Shown here one piece after another: positions 7,821 through 15,530 of a DNA stretch of 34,851 nucleotides. Position numbers and translations under genes: made by a program. The stretch lies in assembly GCA_022819645.1 (NCBI GenBank), contig JAJEGU010000028.1, forward strand, positions 1 to 34,851. Reading direction: 5' to 3'. Position 1 is the stretch's first letter, and each line of letters starts with the position of its first letter. This stretch comes from Pseudomonadales bacterium. Lineage in GTDB: Bacteria > Pseudomonadota > Gammaproteobacteria > Pseudomonadales > Pseudohongiellaceae. The notes beneath the pieces are model-generated. The model was not told the origin of the DNA and searched no databases. It saw only the letters and a list, made by a program, of their open reading frames with translations.

Positions 7821-9638
7821 TCACCAACCAGCGGCTTGGCCGTCTTTTCGGTGGTCTGAACCGGCACGGTAGACGCCGTTTACCGGGAGGTCTTCGTCAA
7901 TGCTTTGCTGGTTGAACAGTGGCGGCGTGAGTTCCGGATCCCGGGTGAACAGGATGCCCTGATAGCCGCCCACGGCGCCGCCATCCACGCCGCGCACCTC
8001 ATGCCCCCGCGCCCGCAGCGCGGGCCCGACGAGATCGAACAAATTATGCTCCAGCGACAGCACATTGCTGTTCTGGTTGTGGGTGAAGCGCGCCGCGTCG
8101 GTGGTCATCTGGATATTCATGCCGTGGTCGATGACGTTCACCATGTGCTGGGCGTGGGTTTCCGGCTGCACCGAACCTCCCATATTGCCAAAGGTCATCA
8201 GGGGCTCGCCGTCCCGGGACACGAACCCGGCGATGATCGAATGAAACGGCCGCTTTCTCGGCGCCACGACGTTGGGATGATCCTCATCGAGAGAAAATGC
8301 CACGCCGCGGTTGTGCAGGATCATGCCGTAGGGCGGAATCGTGACCCCGCTGCCATACACCGAAAAAATGCTGTGAATCAGGGACACCATATTGCCCCAG
8401 CGGTCGGCGGTGGTGAGGTAGACGGTGCCGCCGTCAAGACCGCCGGTCACCGCAGGTTCGGCGGCCCGGTTCATGTCGATGCGCTCGCAAAGCGACAGGG
8501 CGTAGGTCTTGGACAGCAACTGGTTCAGCGGCGGCGGATTGAACAGCGGGTCGGCATTGTAGGCCTGCAGGTCGGAATAGGCGAGCTTCTTGGCTTCCAC
8601 CAGGAAATGCCAGTAATCCGGGCTCGAAGGGCCAAGGGTGGCCAGATTCAGGCCAAGCGCCGGGGCGCACATTTCCAGGATATTGAGCATTTCCAGCGCT
8701 GCCCAGCCCTGGCCCGGCGGCGGCAACTGATGCACTTCGTAGCCGTGGTAGCTGGTGGAAATCGGCTCGACCCATTCCGGCTCGAATTCCGCCAGATCGG
8801 CATGGGTCATTACGCCGCCTTCGGCCCGCACCTTGGCGACAATGGCGTCGGCGATGGCGCCCCGGTAGAAGGCGTTGCCGCCTTCGTCCTGCAATAGCCG
8901 CAGGGCGTCCGCGAGCCCCGGATTGCGGATGATGGAATACAGTGGAGGCGCTTCCCCGCCTTCAAGGAACACCCGGGCCGAATCGGCGTCTTCCCGCAGC
9001 TTGTCGCGCTGGCGGGTGAGGTCGATATGCCGCCGCTCGGCCTGCCCCCAGCCTTCCTCGGCGATGCGCGCGGCGCGCTCCAGGGTCTGGCGGAAATCCA
9101 TGCTGCCGAAGCGCGCAAGCAGGGCGTCGTAGCCCGCCACGGCTCCCGGCACGGTGGCGGCATTGACGCCGCGCCCCGGCACCCTTTCGAGCCCGAGCTC
9201 TTCGGTAAAGAACTCCGGCGTCCAGCCCGCCGGCGCCCAGCCGGCGGAATTGAGCGCATACAGCCGCCGGTCCGCCGCGCTCCAGACCAGGGCGAAAAGG
9301 TCGCCTGCGAGCCCGGTATCGTTCTGGGAAGTGACGTCAAGCACCGCCGCCGCCGCCACCGCGGCGTCAATGGCATTGCCTCCCTGTTGCAGGATCTCAA
9401 GCCCGGCCTGGGCCGCGAGCGGGTCGCTGGTGGCGACCATGCCATGGCGGGCAATCACCTCGGAGCGGCCCTGGCCGGCAAAACCCTGGGCGCGGCTGCC
9501 GGGCACGGCAACTATGCCGGCGGCGGGATTGGGCCGTTCCGCGCTGGGCAGGCCAAAAGCGTTATCGGATTGGGAATAAGCCGCCAGCGGGCAGAGCGCC
9601 AGGGCGCAGAACAAGAGGTTTCGACAGGTTTTCATCAT
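7821..9638 (-). CDS. Gamma-glutamyltransferase family protein, exported
   Basis: An N-terminal nucleophile hydrolase that cleaves and transfers gamma-glutamyl groups, normally from glutathione, in the periplasm. An N-terminal signal peptide (MMKTCRNLLFCALALCPLAAYS) is followed by the large-subunit region (ATSDPLAAQAGLEILQQGGNAIDAAVA). The likely self-processing threonine is in GGTVYLTTAD (about residue 402), followed by WGNMVSLIHSIFSVYGSG and NMGGSVQPETHAQ of the small subunit. The GGTVYLTTAD wording is closer to the YwrD-like branch than to E. coli Ggt. The ATG at 9638 (605 residues) lies two bases after the stop of the DUF3500 gene; a TTG at 9644 is an alternative. Substrate is not settled by sequence. 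Confidence 0.88.
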   Translation of the reverse strand: MMKTCRNLLFCALALCPLAAYSQSDNAFGLPSAERPNPAAGIVAVPGSRAQGFAGQGRSEVIARHGMVATSDPLAAQAGLEILQQGGNAIDAAVAAAAVLDVTSQNDTGLAGDLFALVWSAADRRLYALNSAGWAPAGWTPEFFTEELGLERVPGRGVNAATVPGAVAGYDALLARFGSMDFRQTLERAARIAEEGWGQAERRHIDLTRQRDKLREDADSARVFLEGGEAPPLYSIIRNPGLADALRLLQDEGGNAFYRGAIADAIVAKVRAEGGVMTHADLAEFEPEWVEPISTSYHGYEVHQLPPPGQGWAALEMLNILEMCAPALGLNLATLGPSSPDYWHFLVEAKKLAYSDLQAYNADPLFNPPPLNQLLSKTYALSLCERIDMNRAAEPAVTGGLDGGTVYLTTADRWGNMVSLIHSIFSVYGSGVTIPPYGMILHNRGVAFSLDEDHPNVVAPRKRPFHSIIAGFVSRDGEPLMTFGNMGGSVQPETHAQHMVNVIDHGMNIQMTTDAARFTHNQNSNVLSLEHNLFDLVGPALRARGHEVRGVDGGAVGGYQGILFTRDPELTPPLFNQQSIDEDLPVNGVYRAGSDHRKDGQAAGW

Positions 9639-9640
9639 GG

Positions 9641-10843
9641 TCAATGGGCTTGCGCCGCAAGATGCCGGGCGAGCAGGTCCTTGCCGTAGTCATTGCCATT
9701 GGGCGTTCTGACCACGGTGTGGATATGGTCCCGTGTCGGCACGCCGGGCGGGTTCGTGGTCAGGGTTCCCACGGGATTCTGGTGGTCGAATTCGATCAGG
9801 ATCACCGGGCTCTGAATGCGATAGTAGAACACCGCATCGTCCTCGGCGGCGCCGCGCCAGCCGAACCAGGTGTCGTCGACATGCTCGCCGATCTCTTCCA
9901 TGGTGACCGCGGCGTGGGGGTCGCGCAGATTGCCCACGTATTCGCGAATGAGGCCGAGCAGGGCGAGTTTCTGGCCGCTGTCGAATGCCGTCGCGCGAAT
10001 GCCTTCCGGGTCGAGCACGAGATTGTCCTGATTGCCCGCGGCGAGAAGATTGTTGCGCGTCTTGGCCGGATCGATGGTCGCCGCCGCCTGTTGTTCCGGG
10101 CGCAGGGACTGCATCAGCGCAAGGCCGAGATCCTGTTCCGCCTGCAGAATGGCGTTGCCGGCGTAGCGTCCCGAATCGGCCACCACCGGCTCGCCGCCCC
10201 AGAAGGACGGGGTCATGACCACCTGGTCGCCGAGCACGAAATAGTTGATCACCAGATGATGGCCTTCAAGCTGCCAGCCCCAGGGCTCGGTGGCGGAAGG
10301 CATGCCCATGAAGGTGAAATAGTACTTGTCCTCGTGATAGCGGATCGGCTCGCCGTTGATCTCGAACAGGGTCTGCTCGGTGCGCATGATGCCCCGGGTC
10401 TTGTCGACTCCCGCAGTGCTGAGCGACTGCTCCAGCAGACGCCAGGCGGCGGCTTTTTGCGCTTCGTTCATCTCTTCGAGGCTGACGCCCCGGCGGGCGA
10501 AGATACCCACGTCCACATTGGACCAGTCGCGCCATTCCGGGTCTTCCACGGCGAAGTGCGCCCGGCTCAATTCGCCGGTATCGAGAGTCGCCAGCATGGC
10601 CTCGGCGGCTTCCCGCACCGGCGCGGTGGAGACCCCGGTCTCGCGAACGGGATACAGCCCTTCGACAAGACCCTCGGAAGTCACCAGCCCGCGAAAGGGC
10701 TCGCCCAGGGCCCGGGCCGCCGAGCGCATGAAGTTCGACTTTTGCTCAAGCAGCGCCCGGGGATACTGGGACTGGGACCAGGAAAGCGAAAAGCCCAGCG
10801 CGAAAAATGCGGGCAGCAACAGGCAGAGGATTCTTTTCATCAC
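9641..10843 (-). CDS. DUF3500 family exported protein
   Basis: A 400-residue protein with a clear signal peptide (MKRILCLLLPAFFALGFSLSWSQ). It carries the DUF3500 hallmarks: WSNVDVGIFARRGVSLEEM, PWGWQLEGHHLVINYFVLGDQVVMTP, the FWGGEP stretch, and the histidine-rich C-terminus DHIHTVVRTPNGNDYG. The function of this family is not established. The GTG at 10843 sits eight bases after AAGGA; ATG at 10840 is the alternative. It is translationally coupled to the downstream GGT gene (TGA, two bases, ATG), and both are exported, so they may act together in the periplasm. Confidence 0.82.
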   Translation of the reverse strand: MMKRILCLLLPAFFALGFSLSWSQSQYPRALLEQKSNFMRSAARALGEPFRGLVTSEGLVEGLYPVRETGVSTAPVREAAEAMLATLDTGELSRAHFAVEDPEWRDWSNVDVGIFARRGVSLEEMNEAQKAAAWRLLEQSLSTAGVDKTRGIMRTEQTLFEINGEPIRYHEDKYYFTFMGMPSATEPWGWQLEGHHLVINYFVLGDQVVMTPSFWGGEPVVADSGRYAGNAILQAEQDLGLALMQSLRPEQQAAATIDPAKTRNNLLAAGNQDNLVLDPEGIRATAFDSGQKLALLGLIREYVGNLRDPHAAVTMEEIGEHVDDTWFGWRGAAEDDAVFYYRIQSPVILIEFDHQNPVGTLTTNPPGVPTRDHIHTVVRTPNGNDYGKDLLARHLAAQAH

Positions 10844-10932
10844 TGCATGCGTCCTTCACTGAATACGAAATCCCGAGGCTACCCCCTGCCGCCCGGATGC
10901 ACAAGCAGTTATCGGCAGCTATCGGAACTCCT

Positions 10933-11047
10933 GTCATTCCGCGTGCAGTCGCAGAATCTCATCGGGAGGCCACTGAGGGAGATTCCGCGACTACGCTTCG
11001 CTTCGCGCGGAATGACAGGAAGGTTGGAGCGCCAAAATGAGAATTGC
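10933..11047. repeat. Family B palindromic repeat with 27-bp tail
   Basis: The element opens GTCATTCCGCGTGCAG and closes CGCGCGGAATGAC at 11016, with GAATCTC and GAGATTC arms inside. It continues into a 27-base tail (11021-11047, from AGGTTGGAGCGCC to AATGAGAATTGC) that is identical at 18319-18345. The short open frame on the minus strand from 11176 runs into this repeat and takes its last residues from it. Confidence 0.8.
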
Positions 11048-11176
11048 CGGCGCGGAAGCCAGTGGCGGCACAATGATCGACCAGAGCTTTTCCAACCAGT
11101 CAGACCTGACTTTCTCCAAGTCTCTTTTGGTGGCTTTACCGGATTCGAGATTGCCCACCTTTGTATTCGATTCCAA
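10991..11176 (-). pseudogene. Possible small coiled-coil/membrane protein remnant
   Basis: A 61-codon frame begins MESNTKVGNLESGKATKRDL, with a charged helical stretch and then a hydrophobic segment (IIVPPLASAPAILILAL). Its C-terminal part is encoded by the family B repeat and its tail, so any original gene has been replaced from about 11047 leftward. It is not recognised. It may be a truncated membrane-anchored coiled-coil protein or simply a chance frame. Confidence 0.25.
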
Positions 11177-11298
11177 GTGGGGAAGCGCGCCGTGGCCACG
11201 GGAGGTTGCCCGGAATCAGTAACCCTTGATCAGGGTGTTCAGGATTTTTTCGCGCAAAGTCTGGTGTGCTGTCCCACAAGTTCGCCGCATTTCAGAGT

Positions 11299-11387
11299 GG
11301 TCCTGGAGCGTCAATGCAAGGCACCGCCCGCGGGCAATACCGGGAGTATTGCCAAGGGCGGCAACGCCGCGGTGGCGCTTCAGGACC
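11299..11387. repeat. Long imperfect hairpin upstream of the ATPase-PIN genes
   Basis: Nested arms pair around one centre: GGTCCTGGAGCG (11299-11310) with CGCTTCAGGACC (11376-11387), 11 of 12 positions; CACCGC (11322-11327) with GCGGTG (11369-11374); and GGCAATAC (11333-11340) with GTATTGCC (11346-11353), perfect. It lies upstream of the proposed promoter at 11426-11454, so it is not part of the ATPase leader. It could be a small structured RNA or a non-autonomous element. No gene was recognised in 11180-11425; a minus-strand frame ending ILNTLIKGY at 11216 matches nothing I know. Confidence 0.65.
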
Positions 11388-11425
11388 GCTCCCGAAGGGC
11401 GCGTCCCCCGCGGCGCGTGGCCGCG

Positions 11426-11454
11426 TTGCGCCAGCTTCCCCTTTTTGCCATAAT
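11426..11454 (+). promoter_or_regulatory. Putative sigma-70 promoter of the ATPase-PIN genes
   Basis: TTGCGC (11426-11431) and CATAAT (11449-11454, five of six to consensus) are separated by exactly 17 bases. Transcription would start near 11461, leaving a leader of about 20 bases with GGGA at 11469-11472, seven bases before the ATG at 11480. The -35 box matches only its first three bases, so the call is tentative. Confidence 0.4.
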
Positions 11455-11479
11455 GCCGCGTCTTTCGTGGGATACTCAA

Positions 11480-12844
11480 ATGCTTAAAAATCTGCATATC
11501 GAGAATTTCAAAGCTTGGCGGAAAGTAGAGTTAGAGTTAGCGCCAGTGACTGGATTCTTCGGAACTAACAGTTCCGGGAAGAGTAGCTTGATTCAATTCC
11601 TGTTGATGCTGAAACAAACCAAGAATGCGACTGATCGCAGGATAGTGCTCGATTTTGGTGGTGATTCAGGGCTTGTGAACCTTGGCACATACAAAGATGT
11701 AATCCATGATCAAGATACCAATAGTTTCATGTGTTGGTCGTTTGAGTGGTCGTTGCCAGAGCCATTGAGGATTCGCAAGCCAGGAGGGAAGAAGGATGAA
11801 GTTTTGTTTAGAGGAAATTCTTTGGAATCAGGTTGCTTAATAGGGGTTTTGCCTCGCAGCCTTCTGTTCCCTTACGAACTATTTTATAAGTTCGATGATA
11901 CGAAGTTTCGCTTAAAGCACATTGATGAAAGTGCCGGCAACAAATTTGAATTAACCGCAGAAGGGTCAAATTTTGAGTTTAAACGAAATAGAGGCAGAGC
12001 ATGGAAACTCCCATCCCCAATCAAGACCCACTTGTTTCCTGATGAAACGAGGTATTTTTTTCAAAACGCAGACTTCCTAGGCGAATTTGAATTTGCTTAT
12101 GAGGAATTCATGGATTCGATTTACTATCTCGGGCCATTACGTGAACATCCACAAAGAGAATATCAATGGACAGGAACAGCTCGTTCCGATGTAGGAAAAC
12201 GAGGTGAATTCGCTATAGATGCAATTCTTGCTGCAACTAGAGATAGGGAGGAAAGAAGTCTGGGATATAGAAAATGGAGGATGGATTTCCAGAAGATGAT
12301 TGCATACTGGCTATGGAAACTAGGTCTGGTTGGGGGTTTCCGAATTGAAGAGATTAAGGAAGGCTCAAACCTGTATCGAGCCTTGGTGAAGATGCCTGGT
12401 TCGAAAGTAGAAGTGACATTGACAGATGTTGGATTTGGCGTATCCCAAGTCCTGCCAGTTCTGGTGCTTCTTTACTACGTACCTGAGGGCTCTACAATCT
12501 TGATGGAACAACCGGAAATACATCTCCACCCGGCAGTGCAAAGTGGTTTGGCGGACCTTATGTTGAATGTTGCTGAGGCACGTAATCTTCAGATTATCGT
12601 GGAAAGTCATAGTGAACATCTTTTGAGACGGTTTCAACGTCGAGTGGCCGAAGGAGATACTTCATCCGAGAAAGTAAAGCTGTACTTTGTTTCCGCGAAA
12701 AATGGTGTGGCAAAGGCTAATGACCTTAATCTCAATGAGTGGGGGGAGATTGAAAATTGGCCTATTAATTTTTTTGGAGATGAAATGGGAGAGATCGCAG
12801 CGATAGCAGAATCTTCCATCAGCAGGAAACTGGAGAGTTCTTGA
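11480..12844 (+). CDS. AAA family ATPase with DUF3696-type C-terminus
   Basis: A 454-residue ABC/SMC-like ATPase opening with MLKNLHIENFKAW. Walker A is GTNSSGKSS (residues 28-36), the Walker B region is ILMEQPEIHLHP (about 340-351), and the sensor-like VESHSEHLL is at about 374-382. The tail (NEWGEIENWPINFFGDEMGEI) fits the DUF3696 end. It has no TOPRIM domain, unlike OLD nucleases. The row 11941-12000 has only 22 of 60 G/C bases, while 14281-14340 has 47, which suggests horizontal transfer. The stop overlaps the next start as TGATG, so the two proteins are probably made in concert. Related ATPases act as sensors or scaffolds in phage-defence pairs; a defence role here is inference. Confidence 0.88.
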   Translation: MLKNLHIENFKAWRKVELELAPVTGFFGTNSSGKSSLIQFLLMLKQTKNATDRRIVLDFGGDSGLVNLGTYKDVIHDQDTNSFMCWSFEWSLPEPLRIRKPGGKKDEVLFRGNSLESGCLIGVLPRSLLFPYELFYKFDDTKFRLKHIDESAGNKFELTAEGSNFEFKRNRGRAWKLPSPIKTHLFPDETRYFFQNADFLGEFEFAYEEFMDSIYYLGPLREHPQREYQWTGTARSDVGKRGEFAIDAILAATRDREERSLGYRKWRMDFQKMIAYWLWKLGLVGGFRIEEIKEGSNLYRALVKMPGSKVEVTLTDVGFGVSQVLPVLVLLYYVPEGSTILMEQPEIHLHPAVQSGLADLMLNVAEARNLQIIVESHSEHLLRRFQRRVAEGDTSSEKVKLYFVSAKNGVAKANDLNLNEWGEIENWPINFFGDEMGEIAAIAESSISRKLESS

Positions 12845-13335
12845 TGACCGATTTTGTGGTAGACACGAACGTCGCGGTTGTAGCAAATGGCAAGAACACT
12901 CATACTGATAAGCAATGCCAGTTGAGATGCATAAGAAAGCTAAATGCTGTAGTGGATCAAGATGTAATTGTAATTGATGATGCCGGCTTAATCCTGAATG
13001 AGTATAAGGGTTACCTTAGTTTCTCAGGCTCACCCGGCGTAGGAGATAAGTTCTTCAAACACATCGTAGACAATCAGTGGCAGAAAAAAGTAAAGAGAGT
13101 AACCATAACTGAATCTTCTGACCCCACTAGAGGTTTCAAAGTGTTGCCGAGCAACACTTTTGATCGTTCTGACAGGAAATTTCTGGCTGTCGCAGTTGTT
13201 TCCGGCGCAACAGTAGTTAACGCAATTGACAGTGATTGGACGAAAAACAAAATGCTCATGTCCCAAGTAGGAGTGAGAGTCGAGGAACTCTGCCCTCAGG
13301 TTATCAAGCGTAAATTGCTCAGAGACGAAAATTGA
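12844..13335 (+). CDS. PIN-like nuclease paired with the AAA ATPase
   Basis: A 163-residue protein with a PIN-like layout. FVVDTNVAVVANG opens strand 1 with Asp7 and Asn9. VIVIDDAGLILNEY supplies Glu53. FDRSDRKFLAVAV supplies Asp110, and NAIDSDW supplies Asp129/Asp131. These are the positions where PIN RNases carry their metal-binding acids, so an active ribonuclease is likely, though the overall family was not recognised by name. Translation starts on the A of the ATPase stop codon (TGATG), and it shares the ATPase's AT-rich composition. Unlike VapC it has no VapB-type antitoxin; its partner is the ATPase. RNA or DNA as substrate is not decided by sequence. Confidence 0.75.
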   Translation: MTDFVVDTNVAVVANGKNTHTDKQCQLRCIRKLNAVVDQDVIVIDDAGLILNEYKGYLSFSGSPGVGDKFFKHIVDNQWQKKVKRVTITESSDPTRGFKVLPSNTFDRSDRKFLAVAVVSGATVVNAIDSDWTKNKMLMSQVGVRVEELCPQVIKRKLLRDEN

Positions 13336-13354
13336 CTGCGAACGTGGAACTGCA

Positions 13355-14017
13355 TTGACTCTAAAATACCCAAAAACGCTCTCATGGCCCTGGTCGCCCG
13401 GTATCGGTCGACAGAGCAGGGTTCATCAGGAACCACTTCGCTTTGTAGGTTCTCCCGTAGTCATAACGGAGAAACTGGACGGCGGTAATACTCTGCTCCA
13501 TAAGGGCAAGGTCTACGCCCGAAGCGTATCGGCCCCGAGCGAGGCGAAATGGTTCGCTATGGTCAAAAAGCACCATGCCTGGAAAGTGACCGAGCCCGAT
13601 GTCTATCTGTATGGCGAGGATATCTACGGCGTCCATAGCATCGCTTACGGTCCAGTACCCGAGGACAGGACGTTTTACGCTTTTGCAATTTGCGATGCCA
13701 CCGGCGCGTTCGCGCCTTTTTCCGAGGTGGAGACGTATGCACAGAGGCGTAATATACCGATGGTGCCGGTGCTGTTCCGGGGTACTTTCAGTTCGATCAA
13801 GGAGCTTCGGGCATTCATGGACAATGCGCACGGCGAAAGTTCGGTACTGGGTGGCGCACGCGAGGGAGTCGTGATTCGATTGGCCTGCGGATTCTCAACA
13901 CCGGATTTCCAGCATAGCGTTTGCAAGAGCGTTCGCGCCGGGCATGTGCGCTGTGATGAGCACTGGAGCAGAAACTGGCAGCCTTGTCCAATTTCTACCA
14001 AGCCCACGAATATCTGA
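13355..14017 (+). CDS. RNA ligase family protein (nucleotidyltransferase)
   Basis: A 220-residue ATP-dependent ligase-type protein. Motif I is EKLDGGN with the adenylated Lys40. The motif III region is YGEDIYGVHSIAY (Glu88), motif IV is EGVVIR (Glu170) and motif V includes Lys191 in CKSVRAGHV, followed by DEHW. The opening KYPKT..WPWSPG is typical of the stand-alone bacterial/phage RNA_ligase family. The start is a TTG at 13355 with GGA six bases upstream; no ATG fits. It follows the PIN gene by 19 bases, but its base composition (36 of 60 G/C at 13501-13560) matches the host and not the ATPase/PIN pair, so it may have had a separate origin. It would seal broken RNA; a link to the PIN nuclease is inferred. 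Confidence 0.8.
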   Translation: MTLKYPKTLSWPWSPGIGRQSRVHQEPLRFVGSPVVITEKLDGGNTLLHKGKVYARSVSAPSEAKWFAMVKKHHAWKVTEPDVYLYGEDIYGVHSIAYGPVPEDRTFYAFAICDATGAFAPFSEVETYAQRRNIPMVPVLFRGTFSSIKELRAFMDNAHGESSVLGGAREGVVIRLACGFSTPDFQHSVCKSVRAGHVRCDEHWSRNWQPCPISTKPTNI

Positions 14018-14070
14018 ATGGCGTGGGCATTCACCCAATCGCGGGAATTCGTCTATGCAGCCTGATTCGC

Positions 14071-15450
14071 TCACTCACTCATCACCGCCGCCAGTTTCTC
14101 CTCGGTGCGCCAGTTACCGCCTTGCAGGCGGGAGACGTAGACGATGGCGATGGCGAAGACCAGGAGGGTGAAGACGATCCAGGATATTTCGGCGCTCAAT
14201 TGCCAGACCAGGATGATGAAGTACTGGATCACGAGCATGGCCCAGTGCAGGGCGGTGGAGGCGAACATCAGCCAGCGGGTGTCGCCGGCGCCGCGCAGCA
14301 CGCCGCCGGCCACGAGGCAGGTGGCGTCGGCCATGGTGTAGCAGGACAGTCCGATCATCATGAAACCCGCCAGGGCGCGGATTTCGGCGAAGTCTCCGCC
14401 GGGTGGCGCGAACAGTTCCACCAGCGGGAAACGGAACAGCACGTAGACGATGGCCAGGGTCGCCGAATAGCACAGTCCGAGGGCGAATCCCGCGCGGATG
14501 ACCTGGTTGGTCTGTTCCATGTCGCCGGCGCCGACGAAGCGCCCGATCATGCTGATCACGGCGATGTTGAGACCGATCATGGGCACGAAGGAGAGAATGT
14601 CCCAGTTGAAGACGATGGCCGCCGAAGCGCCCGCGGCCACGCCATAGGACTGGAACATCAGCAGGAACAGGTTGAAGGCCGCCACATTGAGAAACAGTTC
14701 CACCGCCGAGGGCAGACCGAGGCGCAGGTAGCGGCGGGTGATGCCCGCATCGAAGCGGAACGAGCGCCTCACCCGGAAGCGCGCGCGATGCTCCCGGTGA
14801 AAATAGAAGCAGGCGAACAGGCCCAGGGAAAACAGCGTCGCCAGATTGGTGCTGATTGCGGCCCCGGCGATGCCCATGGCGGGTAGGCCGAGATGACCGA
14901 AGATCATGACGTAGGCCAGCGGCACATTGAGCAGCAGGCCGCCGATGTCGCAGATCATCACCACCCGGGTGCGGCCGATGCCGGCGAAGTAGGAAGAAAA
15001 GCAGGTTTTCGCCAGGGGCAGGATCACTCCGGCCATGAGGATCAGGTAGTAGACGCGCTCCAGCTCCACGAGTTGCGGGTCGTGGTCGAGCAGGTTGAAC
15101 AGCTCCAGCACGAATACCGTGATCAGCGCCAGGGGAAGCAGGCTGGCCACGGACATGATCAGGCCCTGGGTGACGACCTTGCTGCATTTGTGCAGCTCGC
15201 CGGCGCCGAAATACTGTGCCGCCAGGGCATTGCTATAGGAAAACAGCCCCGTGAAAAAGCAGAACGAGAAAAACGCCCCCACGCCGCCGCCGAGCCCGGC
15301 GGCCATATGGGTGGAACTGACCTGGGAGAGGAAATAGCGGTCGGTGAAAATCATCAGGGCGAAGGTGCCCTGGGACACCACCATCGGAAGGGCGATGCGG
15401 ACCATTTCCCGGAACGTATCCCGGTCGAGATGGAAAAGCCTTGCTTGCAT
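14071..15450 (-). CDS. MATE family efflux transporter
   Basis: A 459-residue inner-membrane antiporter with about twelve transmembrane helices, exporting drugs or metabolites against H+ or Na+. The opening FREMVRIALPMVVSQGTFALMIFTDRYFLSQV is the characteristic first helix pair of MATE/NorM proteins, and the second half starts with the similar RRYLRLGLPSAVELFLNVAAFNLF, showing the internal duplication. It lies 80 bases downstream of the DUF418 gene on the same strand and may share its transcript. It is convergent with the RNA ligase gene, 53 bases apart. Substrate unknown. Confidence 0.9.
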   Translation of the reverse strand: MQARLFHLDRDTFREMVRIALPMVVSQGTFALMIFTDRYFLSQVSSTHMAAGLGGGVGAFFSFCFFTGLFSYSNALAAQYFGAGELHKCSKVVTQGLIMSVASLLPLALITVFVLELFNLLDHDPQLVELERVYYLILMAGVILPLAKTCFSSYFAGIGRTRVVMICDIGGLLLNVPLAYVMIFGHLGLPAMGIAGAAISTNLATLFSLGLFACFYFHREHRARFRVRRSFRFDAGITRRYLRLGLPSAVELFLNVAAFNLFLLMFQSYGVAAGASAAIVFNWDILSFVPMIGLNIAVISMIGRFVGAGDMEQTNQVIRAGFALGLCYSATLAIVYVLFRFPLVELFAPPGGDFAEIRALAGFMMIGLSCYTMADATCLVAGGVLRGAGDTRWLMFASTALHWAMLVIQYFIILVWQLSAEISWIVFTLLVFAIAIVYVSRLQGGNWRTEEKLAAVMSE

Positions 15451-15530
15451 GTTGGTTACTACGATGCGCCATTACTTGTGCCGGCGTCCGGATCTCGGGC
15501 GGCGGCGGTTTGTTGCTGTTCCGGCCCGGT

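Noticed and set aside
9644-11479. Continuous open frame extending upstream of the AAA ATPase across the DUF3500 gene
   Set aside because: The AAA domain starts at MLKNLHIENF (11480) with its own ribosome site and promoter; the upstream part is antisense to the DUF3500 gene and then reads repeats.
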